Part shown: one piece after another, positions 53,065 through 61,136 of the stretch
Numbering within the stretch: position 1 is the first letter of the stretch
Layout: each line of letters starts with the position of its first letter
From: Rhodospirillales bacterium BBD 1991-14
GTDB taxonomy: Bacteria > Pseudomonadota > Alphaproteobacteria > Kiloniellales > Kiloniellaceae
Assembly: GCA_001657395.1 (NCBI GenBank)
Contig: LYSY01000009.1
Coordinates: 142,034 to 206,033, forward strand
DNA length: 64,000 bases
Reading direction: 5' to 3'
Made by a program: the position numbers and the translations under genes
The notes under the pieces: generated by a model
What the model saw: the letters and a program-made list of their open reading frames with translations, nothing else
Told to the model about the DNA's origin: nothing
Databases searched by the model: none

Positions 53065-53190
53065 ATGGGAATTCTGACCAGCTATACCCTTGCGACGAAA
53101 GGGTTTCTCCTGGGTGCCGCCATGGGGATGACGGCCATCGCCATGGTCCGCTGCTGCGCAAAATCCAAAGCACGGAGGCGCGCGCAGTGA
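53065..53190 (+). CDS. Very small membrane protein 1 of an overlapping pair
   Basis: A 41 aa frame: GILTSYTLATKGFLLGAAMGMTAIAMVRCCAKSK and a basic end. One hydrophobic segment near residues 8-28 suggests a single-span or membrane-associated peptide. CGGGAT upstream is weak. Its TGA (53188-53190) overlaps the GTG of the next small frame (GTGA), a strong sign of real coupled translation. No family known. Confidence 0.6.
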   Translation: MGILTSYTLATKGFLLGAAMGMTAIAMVRCCAKSKARRRAQ

Positions 53191-53366
53191 TTGTTCGCCT
53201 GGGGCTCAACTTCGGCGCCCACCTGCTGGCCGGTGTCGCCTTCGGGGCGCTCGCAGCCTGCGCCGCAAAATCCTGCCGGCGCCGGGACCGCGCGGCGGAG
53301 CACGACAATCACCACGACGAAGACGCGGCGCAGCCTGACGCCGGCGCAAAACCGGAAAGCGCCTGA
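53187..53366 (+). CDS. Very small membrane protein 2 of an overlapping pair
   Basis: A 59 aa frame from the GTG at 53187, with GGAGG 7 nt upstream: IVRLGLNFGAHLLAGVAFGALAACAAKSCRRRDR, then a His/Asp-rich tail HDNHHDED. One likely membrane helix at residues 8-28. The acidic, His-rich tail could bind metal, which is inference. It precedes the DCC gene by 11 nt and may be in its operon. Confidence 0.65.
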   Translation: MIVRLGLNFGAHLLAGVAFGALAACAAKSCRRRDRAAEHDNHHDEDAAQPDAGAKPESA

Positions 53367-53377
53367 CCGCGCCGCGC

Positions 53378-53755
53378 ATGTCTGAGTCCGAAAGACTGAC
53401 CGTCTTCTACGACGGCGCCTGCCCGCTGTGCCGGCGTGAAATTGGCTTCTACCAACGCCGTCGCGGGGCCGAGGCGGTGGACTGGTGCGATGTCAGCGCA
53501 CTGGCCGGCGCCGAGGCGACGACCGGCCTGTCGTGCGAGGCGGCGCTGGCGCGCTTCCACGTGCGCGAGCCCTCCGGGCGCCTCATCTCCGGCGGGGCCG
53601 CCTTCGCGCGGCTCTGGGAGGAACTGCCGGCCTTTCGCGGTCTTGGCCGGACCTTCCGCCACCAGCCGCTGCGCTGGCTCCTGGAGCGCTGCTACAATCT
53701 CTTCCTGGTTCTCCGGCCCTGGATGCAGGGTCTGGCACGACGGACCGGGGCGTGA
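53378..53755 (+). CDS. DCC-family (DUF393) thiol-disulfide oxidoreductase-like protein
   Basis: A 125 aa thioredoxin-like protein with the family-defining FYDGACPLCRREI (DxxCPLC) at residues 10-22. Typical later features are GAAFARLWEELPAF and LLERCYNLFLVLRPW. The CxxC suggests redox activity. Its stop overlaps the GTG of the CIA30-like gene (GTGA), so the two are coupled. Confidence 0.9.
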   Translation: MSESERLTVFYDGACPLCRREIGFYQRRRGAEAVDWCDVSALAGAEATTGLSCEAALARFHVREPSGRLISGGAAFARLWEELPAFRGLGRTFRHQPLRWLLERCYNLFLVLRPWMQGLARRTGA

Positions 53756-54384
53756 CGGACCTTGTCCGTCGCGGCCTTCTGCTGGCAGGGCTGGCCTGCA
53801 CGGCTTCGGGCGTGCTTGCATCGGACAGCGTTGCGGGCGCGCGGAAGGGCGATGACACGGTGGCACTGAAGAATTCCCTGGTGATCGACGACTTCGCCGA
53901 TCCGGGCCTCGTGTCGCGGCTCGGCACACCGTGGCGCGCCGTCAGCGACCGGGTGATGGGCGGGGTCTCCGAGGCCTCGGTAACGCGGGAGGCGGACGGC
54001 GGTTCCGCCTGCCTGCGGCTGACCGGCGATGTGCGGCTGGAGAACAACGGCGGCTTCGTGCAGGCCGCGCTCAACCTGACACCCTTGGGCGAGACCTTCG
54101 ACGCCTCCGCCTACACCGGCCTGCGTCTGAGCGTGCGCGGCAACGGCGAGCGCTACGGCCTGCATCTGCGCAGCGCCGACAACACCCGCCCCTGGCAGTC
54201 CTACCGCGCATCTTTTGACGCCGGCCCGGACGTGGTGACGCTGGAGATTCCCTTCACGGCCTTTCAGCCCTATCGCAGCGATCAGCCGCTGGACGTCAGC
54301 CGCCTGCGCCGGCTCGGCCTCGTCGCCATCGGCCGCGCCTTCACCGCTGATCTCGCCCTCTGCCACATCGCCTTCTATCGCTGA
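53752..54384 (+). CDS. CIA30-family (NDUFAF1-like) exported protein
   Basis: A 210 aa protein. The N-terminus looks like a signal (RRGLLLAGLACTASGVLASD). The CIA30 domain follows: LVIDDFADPGLVSRLGTPWRAVSDRVMGGVSEASV, CLRLTGDVRLENNGGFVQAALNL, YTGLRLSVRGNGERYGLHLRSADN and TLEIPFTAFQPY. The mitochondrial relative helps assemble complex I; bacterial members are of unknown role, and a galactose-binding-like fold is expected. The GTG start overlaps the DCC stop. Confidence 0.85.
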   Translation: MTDLVRRGLLLAGLACTASGVLASDSVAGARKGDDTVALKNSLVIDDFADPGLVSRLGTPWRAVSDRVMGGVSEASVTREADGGSACLRLTGDVRLENNGGFVQAALNLTPLGETFDASAYTGLRLSVRGNGERYGLHLRSADNTRPWQSYRASFDAGPDVVTLEIPFTAFQPYRSDQPLDVSRLRRLGLVAIGRAFTADLALCHIAFYR

Positions 54385-54390
54385 GTAGGG

Positions 54391-55395
54391 ATGATGGCGG
54401 AGGAAGACACAGCACGGATTGCCGTGATCGGGGCCGGCCTCGCCGGCCTGCTCTGCGCCCGCCGCCTGCAGGACGCCGGCCTGCATCCCGTCGTCTTCGA
54501 GAAAAGCCGGGGCCTCGGCGGCCGGCTGGCGACCCGCCGCGCCGAGGACAACCGGGCCTTCGACCACGGCGCCCAGTACATCACCGCACGCAGTCCCGGC
54601 TTCCGCGCCCTCCTGGAAAGCGCACGGCAGGCGGGTAGCGCCGATCTCTGGCGCCCGCGTCTCGCGCCGGGGACCGACGGGCGCGGGGAGGATTGGATGG
54701 TCGGTGCCCCGGCCATGAACGCGCTTGTCCGCCCCCTGGCCGAGGGGCTCGATATCCGTCAGCAGAGCCAGGTCACCGCCCTTCGCCGTGCGCCCGGAGG
54801 CTGGTGTCTGGAAGGCCTTGACGATGAAGCGGGCCGGCCCTTCGACGCCGTGGTCTGCGCGGTGCCGGCGCCGCAGGCGCAGACCCTGGCGGCCGAAGAA
54901 GCAGCGCTGGCGGAGCACCTCGCCGCCGTCCGCATCGCCCCCTGCTGGGCCTTGATGGTGACGTTCTCCGGAGCCTTCGATGCCGGCTTCGATGCCTGCC
55001 GCCCGGATGGGGAGGCCCCGGCCTGGATCGCCCGCAATGCCTCCAAGCCCGGCCGCGCGGCGAACCGCGACACCTGGGTGGTGCACGCGGGCCCGGAGTG
55101 GAGCGGCGAGAACCTCGAGCTGGAGCGGGAGGAGGCCGCTGCGCGGATCGCCGCGCTGCTGCCGGTGGCGTTCGGGCGCAACCTGCCGCCCATCGACCAC
55201 GCTGTCGCCCACCGCTGGCGCTACGCCCTCACGACCGCACCGCTGGGCCGGCCCTACCTCGCAAGCGCCGACCGCAGCCTCCTCATCGGCGGCGACTGGT
55301 GCCTCGGCGCCCGGGTCGAGTGCGCCTACGAAAGCGGGGACGCAATGGCCGCGGCCCTCTTAGAGCGGTTTGGGCTGGAACGGCTTGATCGATAG
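54391..55395 (+). CDS. Renalase-like FAD-dependent oxidoreductase
   Basis: A 334 aa flavoprotein: IAVIGAGLAGLLCARRLQDAGLHPVVFEKSRGLGGRLATRRAE at the N-terminus (GxGxxG, then the GG-R-A/L-R signature), FDHGAQYIT and the C-terminal LLIGGDWCLGARVECAYESGDAMA. This matches the bacterial renalase/amine-oxidase-like group, which oxidises dihydro-nicotinamide isomers or amines. It starts 6 nt after the CIA30-like gene and is the last gene of this run. Confidence 0.87.
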   Translation: MMAEEDTARIAVIGAGLAGLLCARRLQDAGLHPVVFEKSRGLGGRLATRRAEDNRAFDHGAQYITARSPGFRALLESARQAGSADLWRPRLAPGTDGRGEDWMVGAPAMNALVRPLAEGLDIRQQSQVTALRRAPGGWCLEGLDDEAGRPFDAVVCAVPAPQAQTLAAEEAALAEHLAAVRIAPCWALMVTFSGAFDAGFDACRPDGEAPAWIARNASKPGRAANRDTWVVHAGPEWSGENLELEREEAAARIAALLPVAFGRNLPPIDHAVAHRWRYALTTAPLGRPYLASADRSLLIGGDWCLGARVECAYESGDAMAAALLERFGLERLDR

Positions 55396-55413
55396 GCTCT
55401 TGCCGCGCGGAAG

Positions 55414-55581
55414 CTACGCGCCGTCATCTGGATCGTGAACGGAGCCTTCGGCTTCTTCGATCTCGACGCCGGCTCTGTCGAGGATCTCCAGGTCATGGGT
55501 GACGACGTCATGAAAAGCGCCCGAGACTTCAGGGTCAGGCTTGTCGACCCGCGTCTTTTTCGGCTCCGCCACAAGTAGCAT
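55414..55581 (-). CDS. Small acidic hypothetical protein
   Basis: A 55 aa frame, LLVAEPKKTRVDKPDPEVSGAFHDVVTHDLEILDRAGVEIEEAEG, with AGGA 7 nt before the ATG at 55581. Acidic and soluble-looking. No family recognised. An upstream TTG at 55614 would add 11 residues. Too short to be sure it is expressed. Confidence 0.45.
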   Translation of the reverse strand: MLLVAEPKKTRVDKPDPEVSGAFHDVVTHDLEILDRAGVEIEEAEGSVHDPDDGA

Positions 55582-55797
55582 GCGCTCGTCCTTTCGGACG
55601 CACATGGTGGCCAAAGTCGCGCGGTTTATGCAACTGTAAAACGAATATTAGAGAAATCTATACGCGCATTAAGAGATTTGATTAGGTGGTGCCGGGTGCT
55701 CCGACTCTCATTGTTGTTTGCGCAGCCGGACCAAGATCGCAGGGCAACACACAAGGTTGCGCGACCGGCATGTTCGCCGTTGTGCTTTTAAAGATGC
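55582..55797. other. Intergenic region beside tRNA-Thr
   Basis: 216 bp with an A+T-rich core around 55630-55680. No gene seen. It probably holds the promoter of the small acidic protein gene, which reads leftward, and the 3' trailer of tRNA-Thr. Confidence 0.35.
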
Positions 55798-55873
55798 TGG
55801 TGCCGGCTGAGGGACTCGAACCCCCGACCCTCTGATTACAAATCAGATGCTCTACCAGCTGAGCTAAGCCGGC
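55798..55873 (-). tRNA. tRNA-Thr (UGU)
   Basis: On the minus strand the sequence folds as a full cloverleaf: acceptor GCCGGCT...AGCCGGC, D-arm GCTCAGCTGGTAGAGC, anticodon stem-loop TCTGA-TTTGTAA-TCAGA with anticodon TGT, and T-arm with GGTTCGAGTCC. Encoded CCA occupies 55798-55800. Confidence 0.97.
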
Positions 55874-56139
55874 CCGGGACGGCGCCGCCTGAACGGCAGT
55901 CGGCGCCAGATGCCATTCGGGCGCAAGATAGGGCGGGCGGGGCCGCGCCGCAAGGTTGCTGGCCCGCCCATGCAGTGTTCGCGGGGCGGCCATGCCCTCG
56001 GGCGCCAAGGCTTGCCTTGGCTGACGGGGCGGGCTTAAGGTCCGACAACGCGGGCTAATAGCCCCCAGGAAACAGCCAACCAGCAAACAGACAACCAAAC
56101 GCGCCACAGCCGTGGCCGGCACCAGGGAGCATCAGCGCC
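55874..56139. other. Intergenic region between tRNA-Thr and the aldehyde dehydrogenase gene
   Basis: 266 bp with no gene. It must contain the leftward promoter of tRNA-Thr and the rightward promoter of the aldehyde dehydrogenase gene. No clear box was seen. Confidence 0.35.
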
Positions 56140-57639
56140 ATGTCAGCGGCCCTCTCCATCGAATCCCTCAAGACCCAGGCCCAGGGCCTGTCCTTCCGCA
56201 ACCAGGCCTTCATCGGCGGCCGGTTCGCCGATGCCGCCTCCGGCAAGACCTTCGACTGCGTCTCGCCCGTCGACGGCAAGGTGCTGACGGCGGTTGCCGC
56301 GGGCGACGCGGAAGACGTCGACCGCGCGGTGAAGGCCGCCCGCGCCGCCTTCGAGGACGGGCGCTGGTCGCGCCAGCACCCCGCCAAGCGCAAGAAGGTG
56401 CTGCAGCGCTGGGCCGATCTGATCGAGGAGCACGCCACCGAGCTGGCGCTGCTGGAGACCCTCGACATGGGCAAGCCGATCGGCGATTCCGCCCGCATCG
56501 ACATCCCCGCCGTCGCCAACTGCATCCGCTGGTACGGCGAGGCCATCGACAAGATCTATGACGAGGTGGCGCCCACCGGCGACAATGCGGTCGCCATGAT
56601 GCTGCGTGAGCCCCTGGGTGTTGTCGGCGCCGTGGTGCCGTGGAACTTCCCGCTGCTGATGGCGGCCTGGAAGATGGGCCCGGCGCTGGCGACCGGCAAC
56701 TCCATGGTGGTGAAGCCGGCCGAGCAGTCGCCGCTGACCGTCATCCGCGCCGCCGAGCTGGCGGTCGAGGCGGGCCTGCCCGAAGGCGTGCTGAACGTCG
56801 TGCCCGGCTTGGGCGAGACCGCCGGCCAGGCACTGGGCCGCCACATGGACGTGGACGCCATCGCCTTCACCGGTTCCGGCGAGGTGGGCAAGCTGTTCAT
56901 GAAGTACTCGGGCGAGTCCAACATGAAGCGGGTGTCGCTGGAGTGCGGCGGCAAGACCCCCAACATCGTCATGGCAGACGCCCCGGACCTCGACGCCGCG
57001 GCAACGGCGGCGGCCTGGGCGATCTTCTTCAACCAGGGTGAGGTCTGCAACGCCGGCTCCCGCCTGCTGGTGGAGGAGAGCGTGAAGGACGAACTGCTGG
57101 AGCGAATCATGAAGGTCGGCCAGCAGATGCGCGTCGGCGATCCGCTGGACCCCTCGACCCAGATGGGCGCCATGGTGGACGACACCCAGATGGAGCGGGT
57201 GCTGGGCTACATCGAAAAGGGCCGGAGCGAGGGCGCCAAGCTGGCCATGGGCGGCGAGCGCATCATGGCCGATACCGGCGGCTACTACATCGCCCCCACG
57301 GTCTTTGATGACGTGAAGAACGACATGACCATCGCCCAGGAAGAGATCTTCGGGCCGGTGCTCTCGACCATCAGCTTCTCCGACCCGGAAGAGGCGATCC
57401 GCATCGGCAACGACACCATCTACGGACTCGCCGCGGCAGTCTGGACCAGCGACATCAACAAGGCCCACAAGGCGGCCAAGGCGCTGCGCTCCGGCGTGGT
57501 CTGGGTGAACTGCTTCGATGCCGGCGAAATGTCGACACCCTTCGGCGGCTTCAAGCAGTCCGGCTTCGGCCGCGACAAGTCGCTCCACGCGATGGACAAG
57601 TACACGGAAGTGAAGACCGTCTGGATCGAGCTGCGCTGA
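56140..57639 (+). CDS. NAD(P)+ aldehyde dehydrogenase (PuuC/BetB-like)
   Basis: A 499 aa aldehyde dehydrogenase. The cofactor site is VVPWNFPLLMAAWK, the general base Glu is in SLECGGKTP and the catalytic Cys lies in NQGEVCNAGSR near residue 303. Sequence features fit the gamma-glutamyl-gamma-aminobutyraldehyde or betaine-aldehyde group; the PuuA-like, aminotransferase and carbon-nitrogen hydrolase genes just downstream favour amine degradation. CAGGGAG lies upstream of the ATG. It is followed by a strong terminator at 57663-57702. Confidence 0.92.
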   Translation: MSAALSIESLKTQAQGLSFRNQAFIGGRFADAASGKTFDCVSPVDGKVLTAVAAGDAEDVDRAVKAARAAFEDGRWSRQHPAKRKKVLQRWADLIEEHATELALLETLDMGKPIGDSARIDIPAVANCIRWYGEAIDKIYDEVAPTGDNAVAMMLREPLGVVGAVVPWNFPLLMAAWKMGPALATGNSMVVKPAEQSPLTVIRAAELAVEAGLPEGVLNVVPGLGETAGQALGRHMDVDAIAFTGSGEVGKLFMKYSGESNMKRVSLECGGKTPNIVMADAPDLDAAATAAAWAIFFNQGEVCNAGSRLLVEESVKDELLERIMKVGQQMRVGDPLDPSTQMGAMVDDTQMERVLGYIEKGRSEGAKLAMGGERIMADTGGYYIAPTVFDDVKNDMTIAQEEIFGPVLSTISFSDPEEAIRIGNDTIYGLAAAVWTSDINKAHKAAKALRSGVVWVNCFDAGEMSTPFGGFKQSGFGRDKSLHAMDKYTEVKTVWIELR

Positions 57640-57662
57640 CCCCGGCGGCAGGTATCGAGGTA

Positions 57663-57702
57663 GAAACGGCGGAGCTCTCCCGGGCTCCGCCGTTTCTCTT
57701 TG
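57663..57702 (+). terminator. Rho-independent terminator after the aldehyde dehydrogenase gene
   Basis: GAAACGGCGGAGC and GCTCCGCCGTTTC (57663-57675 and 57684-57696) form a perfect 13 bp stem with an 8 nt loop, followed by TCTTT. It begins 24 nt after the stop. Confidence 0.85.
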
Positions 57703-57914
57703 CGCTTCGCGTTTCAGGGTAAAGATTCCCAGCGTATTGCCCCGGCGCGAATTCACTCCAGCTTCTTTTGCGTATATGCAGCCTAAGAGGGCGGACTTGC
57801 CTCAGGTTTGTCTCAGCGTTGTAGGGTCACCGCTCCTACATTTTCATGCGTATGGGCAGCGATTCTGCCAGACCGGTGCAATGCCGGGCAGGCGGGATCG
57901 AGAAGGGCAAAGAC

Positions 57915-58073
57915 ATGAACGTGATTGATTTCCGCGAAGCGGCGGCGCGCCAGGGCTTGAGGACGGCGTGGCTGGATATGGACGACGTGCTCTCGCGCGG
58001 CAGCCAGGACCTGGGTCTCGACGAAGACAGTGCGGGCTTTCTCGTGCTGACGGAGGGCGAGGACCTCGACTGA
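57915..58073 (+). CDS. Small hypothetical protein
   Basis: A 52 aa frame: NVIDFREAAARQGLRTAWLDMDDVLSRGSQDLGLDEDSAGFLVLTEGEDLD. AGAAGGG lies 7 nt before the ATG at 57915, the likely start; an upstream ATG at 57846 would add an unlikely leader. Acidic, soluble, with no known domain. Convergent with the GNAT gene. Confidence 0.55.
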   Translation: MNVIDFREAAARQGLRTAWLDMDDVLSRGSQDLGLDEDSAGFLVLTEGEDLD

Positions 58074-58105
58074 GGTCTGAAACCCGGGATCTGCGCGGCG
58101 CCTTC

Positions 58106-58564
58106 CTAGAGGCGCTTTTCCATGTAGACCCGGTCAAAGCCGCTGACGGTCTTGCGCTCCAGCTCCCGGTAGCCGTAGCGTCGATAGATCGCGACATTCT
58201 CCGACATCAGCGCGTGCGTGTAGAGCAGGATACGGTCATAGCCGCGCCGGCGCGTCTCTTCCTCTGCAAAGGCCATCAGCGTTCTTCCATGCCCACCGCC
58301 CTGGCAGGCCGGATCGATAGCGATGTTGTCCAGCAGCAGAGATCCATCTCCGGATTCCAGGACCAGGATACCGGCGATGCGTCCCTGCGCTTCCAACACA
58401 TAGGCCTGCTGGTCGGCAATGCGCCGCGCGTAGTCGTCGAGCATCGGCCCCGGGCGCTTGCCGATGCGTGCGATGTAGGGGGTATAGGCCGCCGCGACGA
58501 TCGCTTCGATGCGCGCCTGGTCGGCGGCGACCGCCGGCCGGATGGTGCCGGAGGCTGCGGCCAT
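58106..58564 (-). CDS. GNAT-family N-acetyltransferase 2
   Basis: A 152 aa acetyltransferase: IRPAVAADQARIEAIVAAAYTPYIARIGKRPGPMLDDY, then LLLDNIAIDPACQGGGHGRTLMAFAEEETRRRGYDRILLYTHALMSENVAIYRRYGYRE, with the acetyl-CoA loop QGGGHGRTL (Q-x-x-x-G-x-G/A). The ATG at 58564 overlaps the stop of the carbon-nitrogen hydrolase gene (TGATG), so they are cotranscribed. The substrate may be an amine or amino acid in the same pathway. Confidence 0.88.
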   Translation of the reverse strand: MAAASGTIRPAVAADQARIEAIVAAAYTPYIARIGKRPGPMLDDYARRIADQQAYVLEAQGRIAGILVLESGDGSLLLDNIAIDPACQGGGHGRTLMAFAEEETRRRGYDRILLYTHALMSENVAIYRRYGYRELERKTVSGFDRVYMEKRL

Positions 58565-59442
58565 CAGCTGTCCGCGCCGCCGCCGTCCAGGGTCATCAGC
58601 GGGCCGTAGAGATCCGGGCGGCGGTCGCGGAACAGGCCCCAGGACGCACGCCGGGCACGCAGCGCGTCGAGGTCGAAGGTGGCGGTGATGACGGCACGCG
58701 CGCTCTCGCCCGCTTCGGCAACCTTGGCGCCGGTTGCGTCGGCGATGAAGGAGGAGCCGTAGAAGGTGATGCCGGCGGCATCGCCCTCCTCCCGGCCGAT
58801 GCGGTTGGAGGCGACCAGCGGCGTCAGGTTGGCGGCCGCGTGGCCCTGCATGGTGCGCTGCCAATGGTCCTTCGAATTGAGGTTCGGGTCCTGGGGCTCG
58901 CTGCCGATGGCCGTGGGGTAGAAAAGAATCTCTGCTCCCTTCAGCGCCATGGCCCGCGCGCATTCCGGGAACCACTGGTCCCAGCAGATGCCGGCGCCCA
59001 GAGTCCCGTAACGGGTCTCCCAGACGCGAAAGCCGCTGTCCCCGGGGTTGAAGTAAAACTTCTCCTGGTAGCCCGGACCGTCGGGGATGTGGGACTTGCG
59101 GTAGACGCCCAGGCTGCGGCCGTCGGCGTCGATCATCGCCAGGGAATTGTAGTGGGCGTTGTTGGCCCGCTCGAAGAAGCTGACCGGGAGCACCACGCCC
59201 AGTTCCGCGGCCAGGGCGCTCATGCGCTGCAGCACCGGGTTGTCCTCGGCGGGCTGGGCGAGGGCGAAGTACTCCTGCTTCTGGTCGACGCAGAAGTAGG
59301 GAGTCTCGAAAAGCTCCTGGATCAGGACCACCTGGGCGCCGGCCCCGGCAGCCTCGCGCACCAGGGCTTCGGCGTTGTCGAGATTGGCCTGCCGGTCCCA
59401 GTCGCAGGCCATCTGGGTGGCGGCCACCGTAACCTCGCGCAT
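58564..59442 (-). CDS. aguB: Carbon-nitrogen hydrolase, N-carbamoylputrescine amidase-like (AguB)
   Basis: A 292 aa nitrilase-superfamily enzyme. The Glu-Lys-Cys triad is visible in IQELFETPYFC (Glu, near residue 43), RKSHIPDGPGYQEKFYF (Lys, near residue 115) and GAGICWDQWFPE (Cys, near residue 153). These strings are typical of N-carbamoylputrescine amidase, which yields putrescine from the agmatine route. Agmatine deiminase itself (AguA) is not in the window. It precedes the GNAT gene and follows the aminotransferase gene in the same direction. Confidence 0.88.
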   Translation of the reverse strand: MREVTVAATQMACDWDRQANLDNAEALVREAAGAGAQVVLIQELFETPYFCVDQKQEYFALAQPAEDNPVLQRMSALAAELGVVLPVSFFERANNAHYNSLAMIDADGRSLGVYRKSHIPDGPGYQEKFYFNPGDSGFRVWETRYGTLGAGICWDQWFPECARAMALKGAEILFYPTAIGSEPQDPNLNSKDHWQRTMQGHAAANLTPLVASNRIGREEGDAAGITFYGSSFIADATGAKVAEAGESARAVITATFDLDALRARRASWGLFRDRRPDLYGPLMTLDGGGADS

Positions 59443-59492
59443 CCTGAGGTCTCCCTTGGTTCCCCGCCGGCCGGTTCTCTGGCAGCCGGCGG

Positions 59493-60875
59493 CTAGCGGA
59501 TGTTCAGGTCTGCCGCCGTCAGATCGAGCGCAAGGCGCAGCCGGCGCACCAGTTCGTCGGCCTCCTCGCGCGTGAGGGTGAGGGGCGGGGCCAGCACCAT
59601 GGCGTCGCCGACGGCCCGCGAGACCACGCCGTTGGCAAAGCAGTGATCGCGGCAGAGGGTGCCGGCGCGCCCGCGCGGCGAAAAGCGGCTGCGGCTGGCC
59701 TTGTCGGAGACCAGCTCGACCGCGCCGATGAAGCCGATGCCGCGCACCTCGCCCACCAGAGGATGGCCGGCCAGGTCTTGCAGCAGCCCCTGCAGGTAGG
59801 GCCCGGTGTCGTCATGGACCCGCTCGACCAGCTTTTCCTCTTCCATGATGGCGATGTTCTCCAGCGCCACGGCACAGGCGACGGGGTGGCCGGAATAGGT
59901 GAAGCCGTGGGCGAACTCGCCGCCCATGGACCAGAGCGTTTCGGCGACCCGGTCGCCCAGCATGACAGCGGAGAGCGGCAGGTAGCCTGACGTGATACCC
60001 TTGGCCAGGGTCATCATGTCCGGCTTGATGTCGAAGCGGTCGCAGCCGAACCAGTGCCCGGTGCGCCCGAAGCCGCAGATCACCTCGTCGGCGATCAGCA
60101 GCACGTCGTGCTCCCGGCAGATGCGCTGCACTTCCGGCCAGTAGGTTTCCGGCGGAATGACCACGCCGCCGGCGCCCTGAATGGGCTCGCCGATGAAGGC
60201 GGCCACGGTTTCCGGGCCCAGTTCCAGGATCTTGTCCTCGACCGCCCTGGCGGCGGCGATGCCGAAGTCTGCCGGGTCCATGTCGCCGCCTTCGGCGAAC
60301 CAGTAGGGCTGGCGCACGTGGTGGAAACCGGGCAGCGGCAGGTCGTCGAGCTCGTGCATGGGCTGCATGCCGCCCAGGCTGGCGGCGGCCATGGTGCTGC
60401 CGTGATAGCCGTTGTTACGGCTGATGATGTTGCGCCGCTCCGGCCGGCCCGCCAGCTTCCAGAAGCGCCGGACCATGCGCGCGATGGTGTCGTTCGCTTC
60501 CGAGCCGGAGGAGGCGTAGAACACCCGGGTCAGCCCCTCCGGCGTGAGGGCGGCCAGCTTTTCCGACAGCTCGATGGAGGGCGGTGTCGCCGTCTTGAAG
60601 AAGGTGTTGTAGTAGGGCAGGGCCAGCATCTGTTCGTAGGCGGCCTTGGCCAGGCGTTCGCGCCCGTAGCCCACGTTGACGCACCACAGTCCGGACATGC
60701 CGTCGAGGATGCGGTTGCCTTCGGAATCCTCCAGCCAGACCCCTTCGGCGCGGGTGATGATCCGGCTGCCGCCCTCCTCGGCGAGGCCTTTGAAGTCGGT
60801 GAAGGGGTGAAAGTGGTGGCGGCTGTCGGCGGCGCGCCAGACGGCGGTGGAGTTGCGCAGGGCTTGGGTGGACAT
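59493..60875 (-). CDS. Class III aminotransferase (omega-amino acid/putrescine-pyruvate type)
   Basis: A 460 aa PLP enzyme. The PLP Lys is in MTLAKGITSGYLPLSAV; other signatures are SGLWCVNVGYGRERLAKAA, SSGSEANDTIARMVRRFW, GYHGSTMAAASLGGM and DEVICGFGRTGHWFG. It fits the SpuC/omega-amino acid-pyruvate aminotransferase group, which can use putrescine, beta-alanine or 4-aminobutyrate. It lies 50 bp upstream of the carbon-nitrogen hydrolase gene and downstream of the glutamine-synthetase-like gene, consistent with a polyamine catabolism operon. Confidence 0.9.
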   Translation of the reverse strand: MSTQALRNSTAVWRAADSRHHFHPFTDFKGLAEEGGSRIITRAEGVWLEDSEGNRILDGMSGLWCVNVGYGRERLAKAAYEQMLALPYYNTFFKTATPPSIELSEKLAALTPEGLTRVFYASSGSEANDTIARMVRRFWKLAGRPERRNIISRNNGYHGSTMAAASLGGMQPMHELDDLPLPGFHHVRQPYWFAEGGDMDPADFGIAAARAVEDKILELGPETVAAFIGEPIQGAGGVVIPPETYWPEVQRICREHDVLLIADEVICGFGRTGHWFGCDRFDIKPDMMTLAKGITSGYLPLSAVMLGDRVAETLWSMGGEFAHGFTYSGHPVACAVALENIAIMEEEKLVERVHDDTGPYLQGLLQDLAGHPLVGEVRGIGFIGAVELVSDKASRSRFSPRGRAGTLCRDHCFANGVVSRAVGDAMVLAPPLTLTREEADELVRRLRLALDLTAADLNIR

Positions 60876-61136
60876 GACGACAATCCTATTCAGGTCACCA
60901 GGGATGGATCCTCTTCCCGGCGGTGCCGGGCCCCTGGCGGTCTAGGGATTGAAGCCGATCCGCGCGCAGTTCAGCAGCAGGTCGGCCAGCCGGCACCGCA
61001 GGGAGACGCCGCAGCCGGTGTCCCCGCTCGCGTTCCCGTTTGACCGTCTGGCTCCTGCCGTCGTCCTCATGCCGCTGCCCGAAATCCGTCTTCGGCGGGC
61101 CTCCTCAGCCCGCGTCGAGCACGGATTTTACCAGCC
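60876..61136. other. Intergenic region in the amine operon
   Basis: 261 bp between the GS-like and aminotransferase genes, with no gene of its own. No clear terminator is visible, so read-through is possible. Confidence 0.35.
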
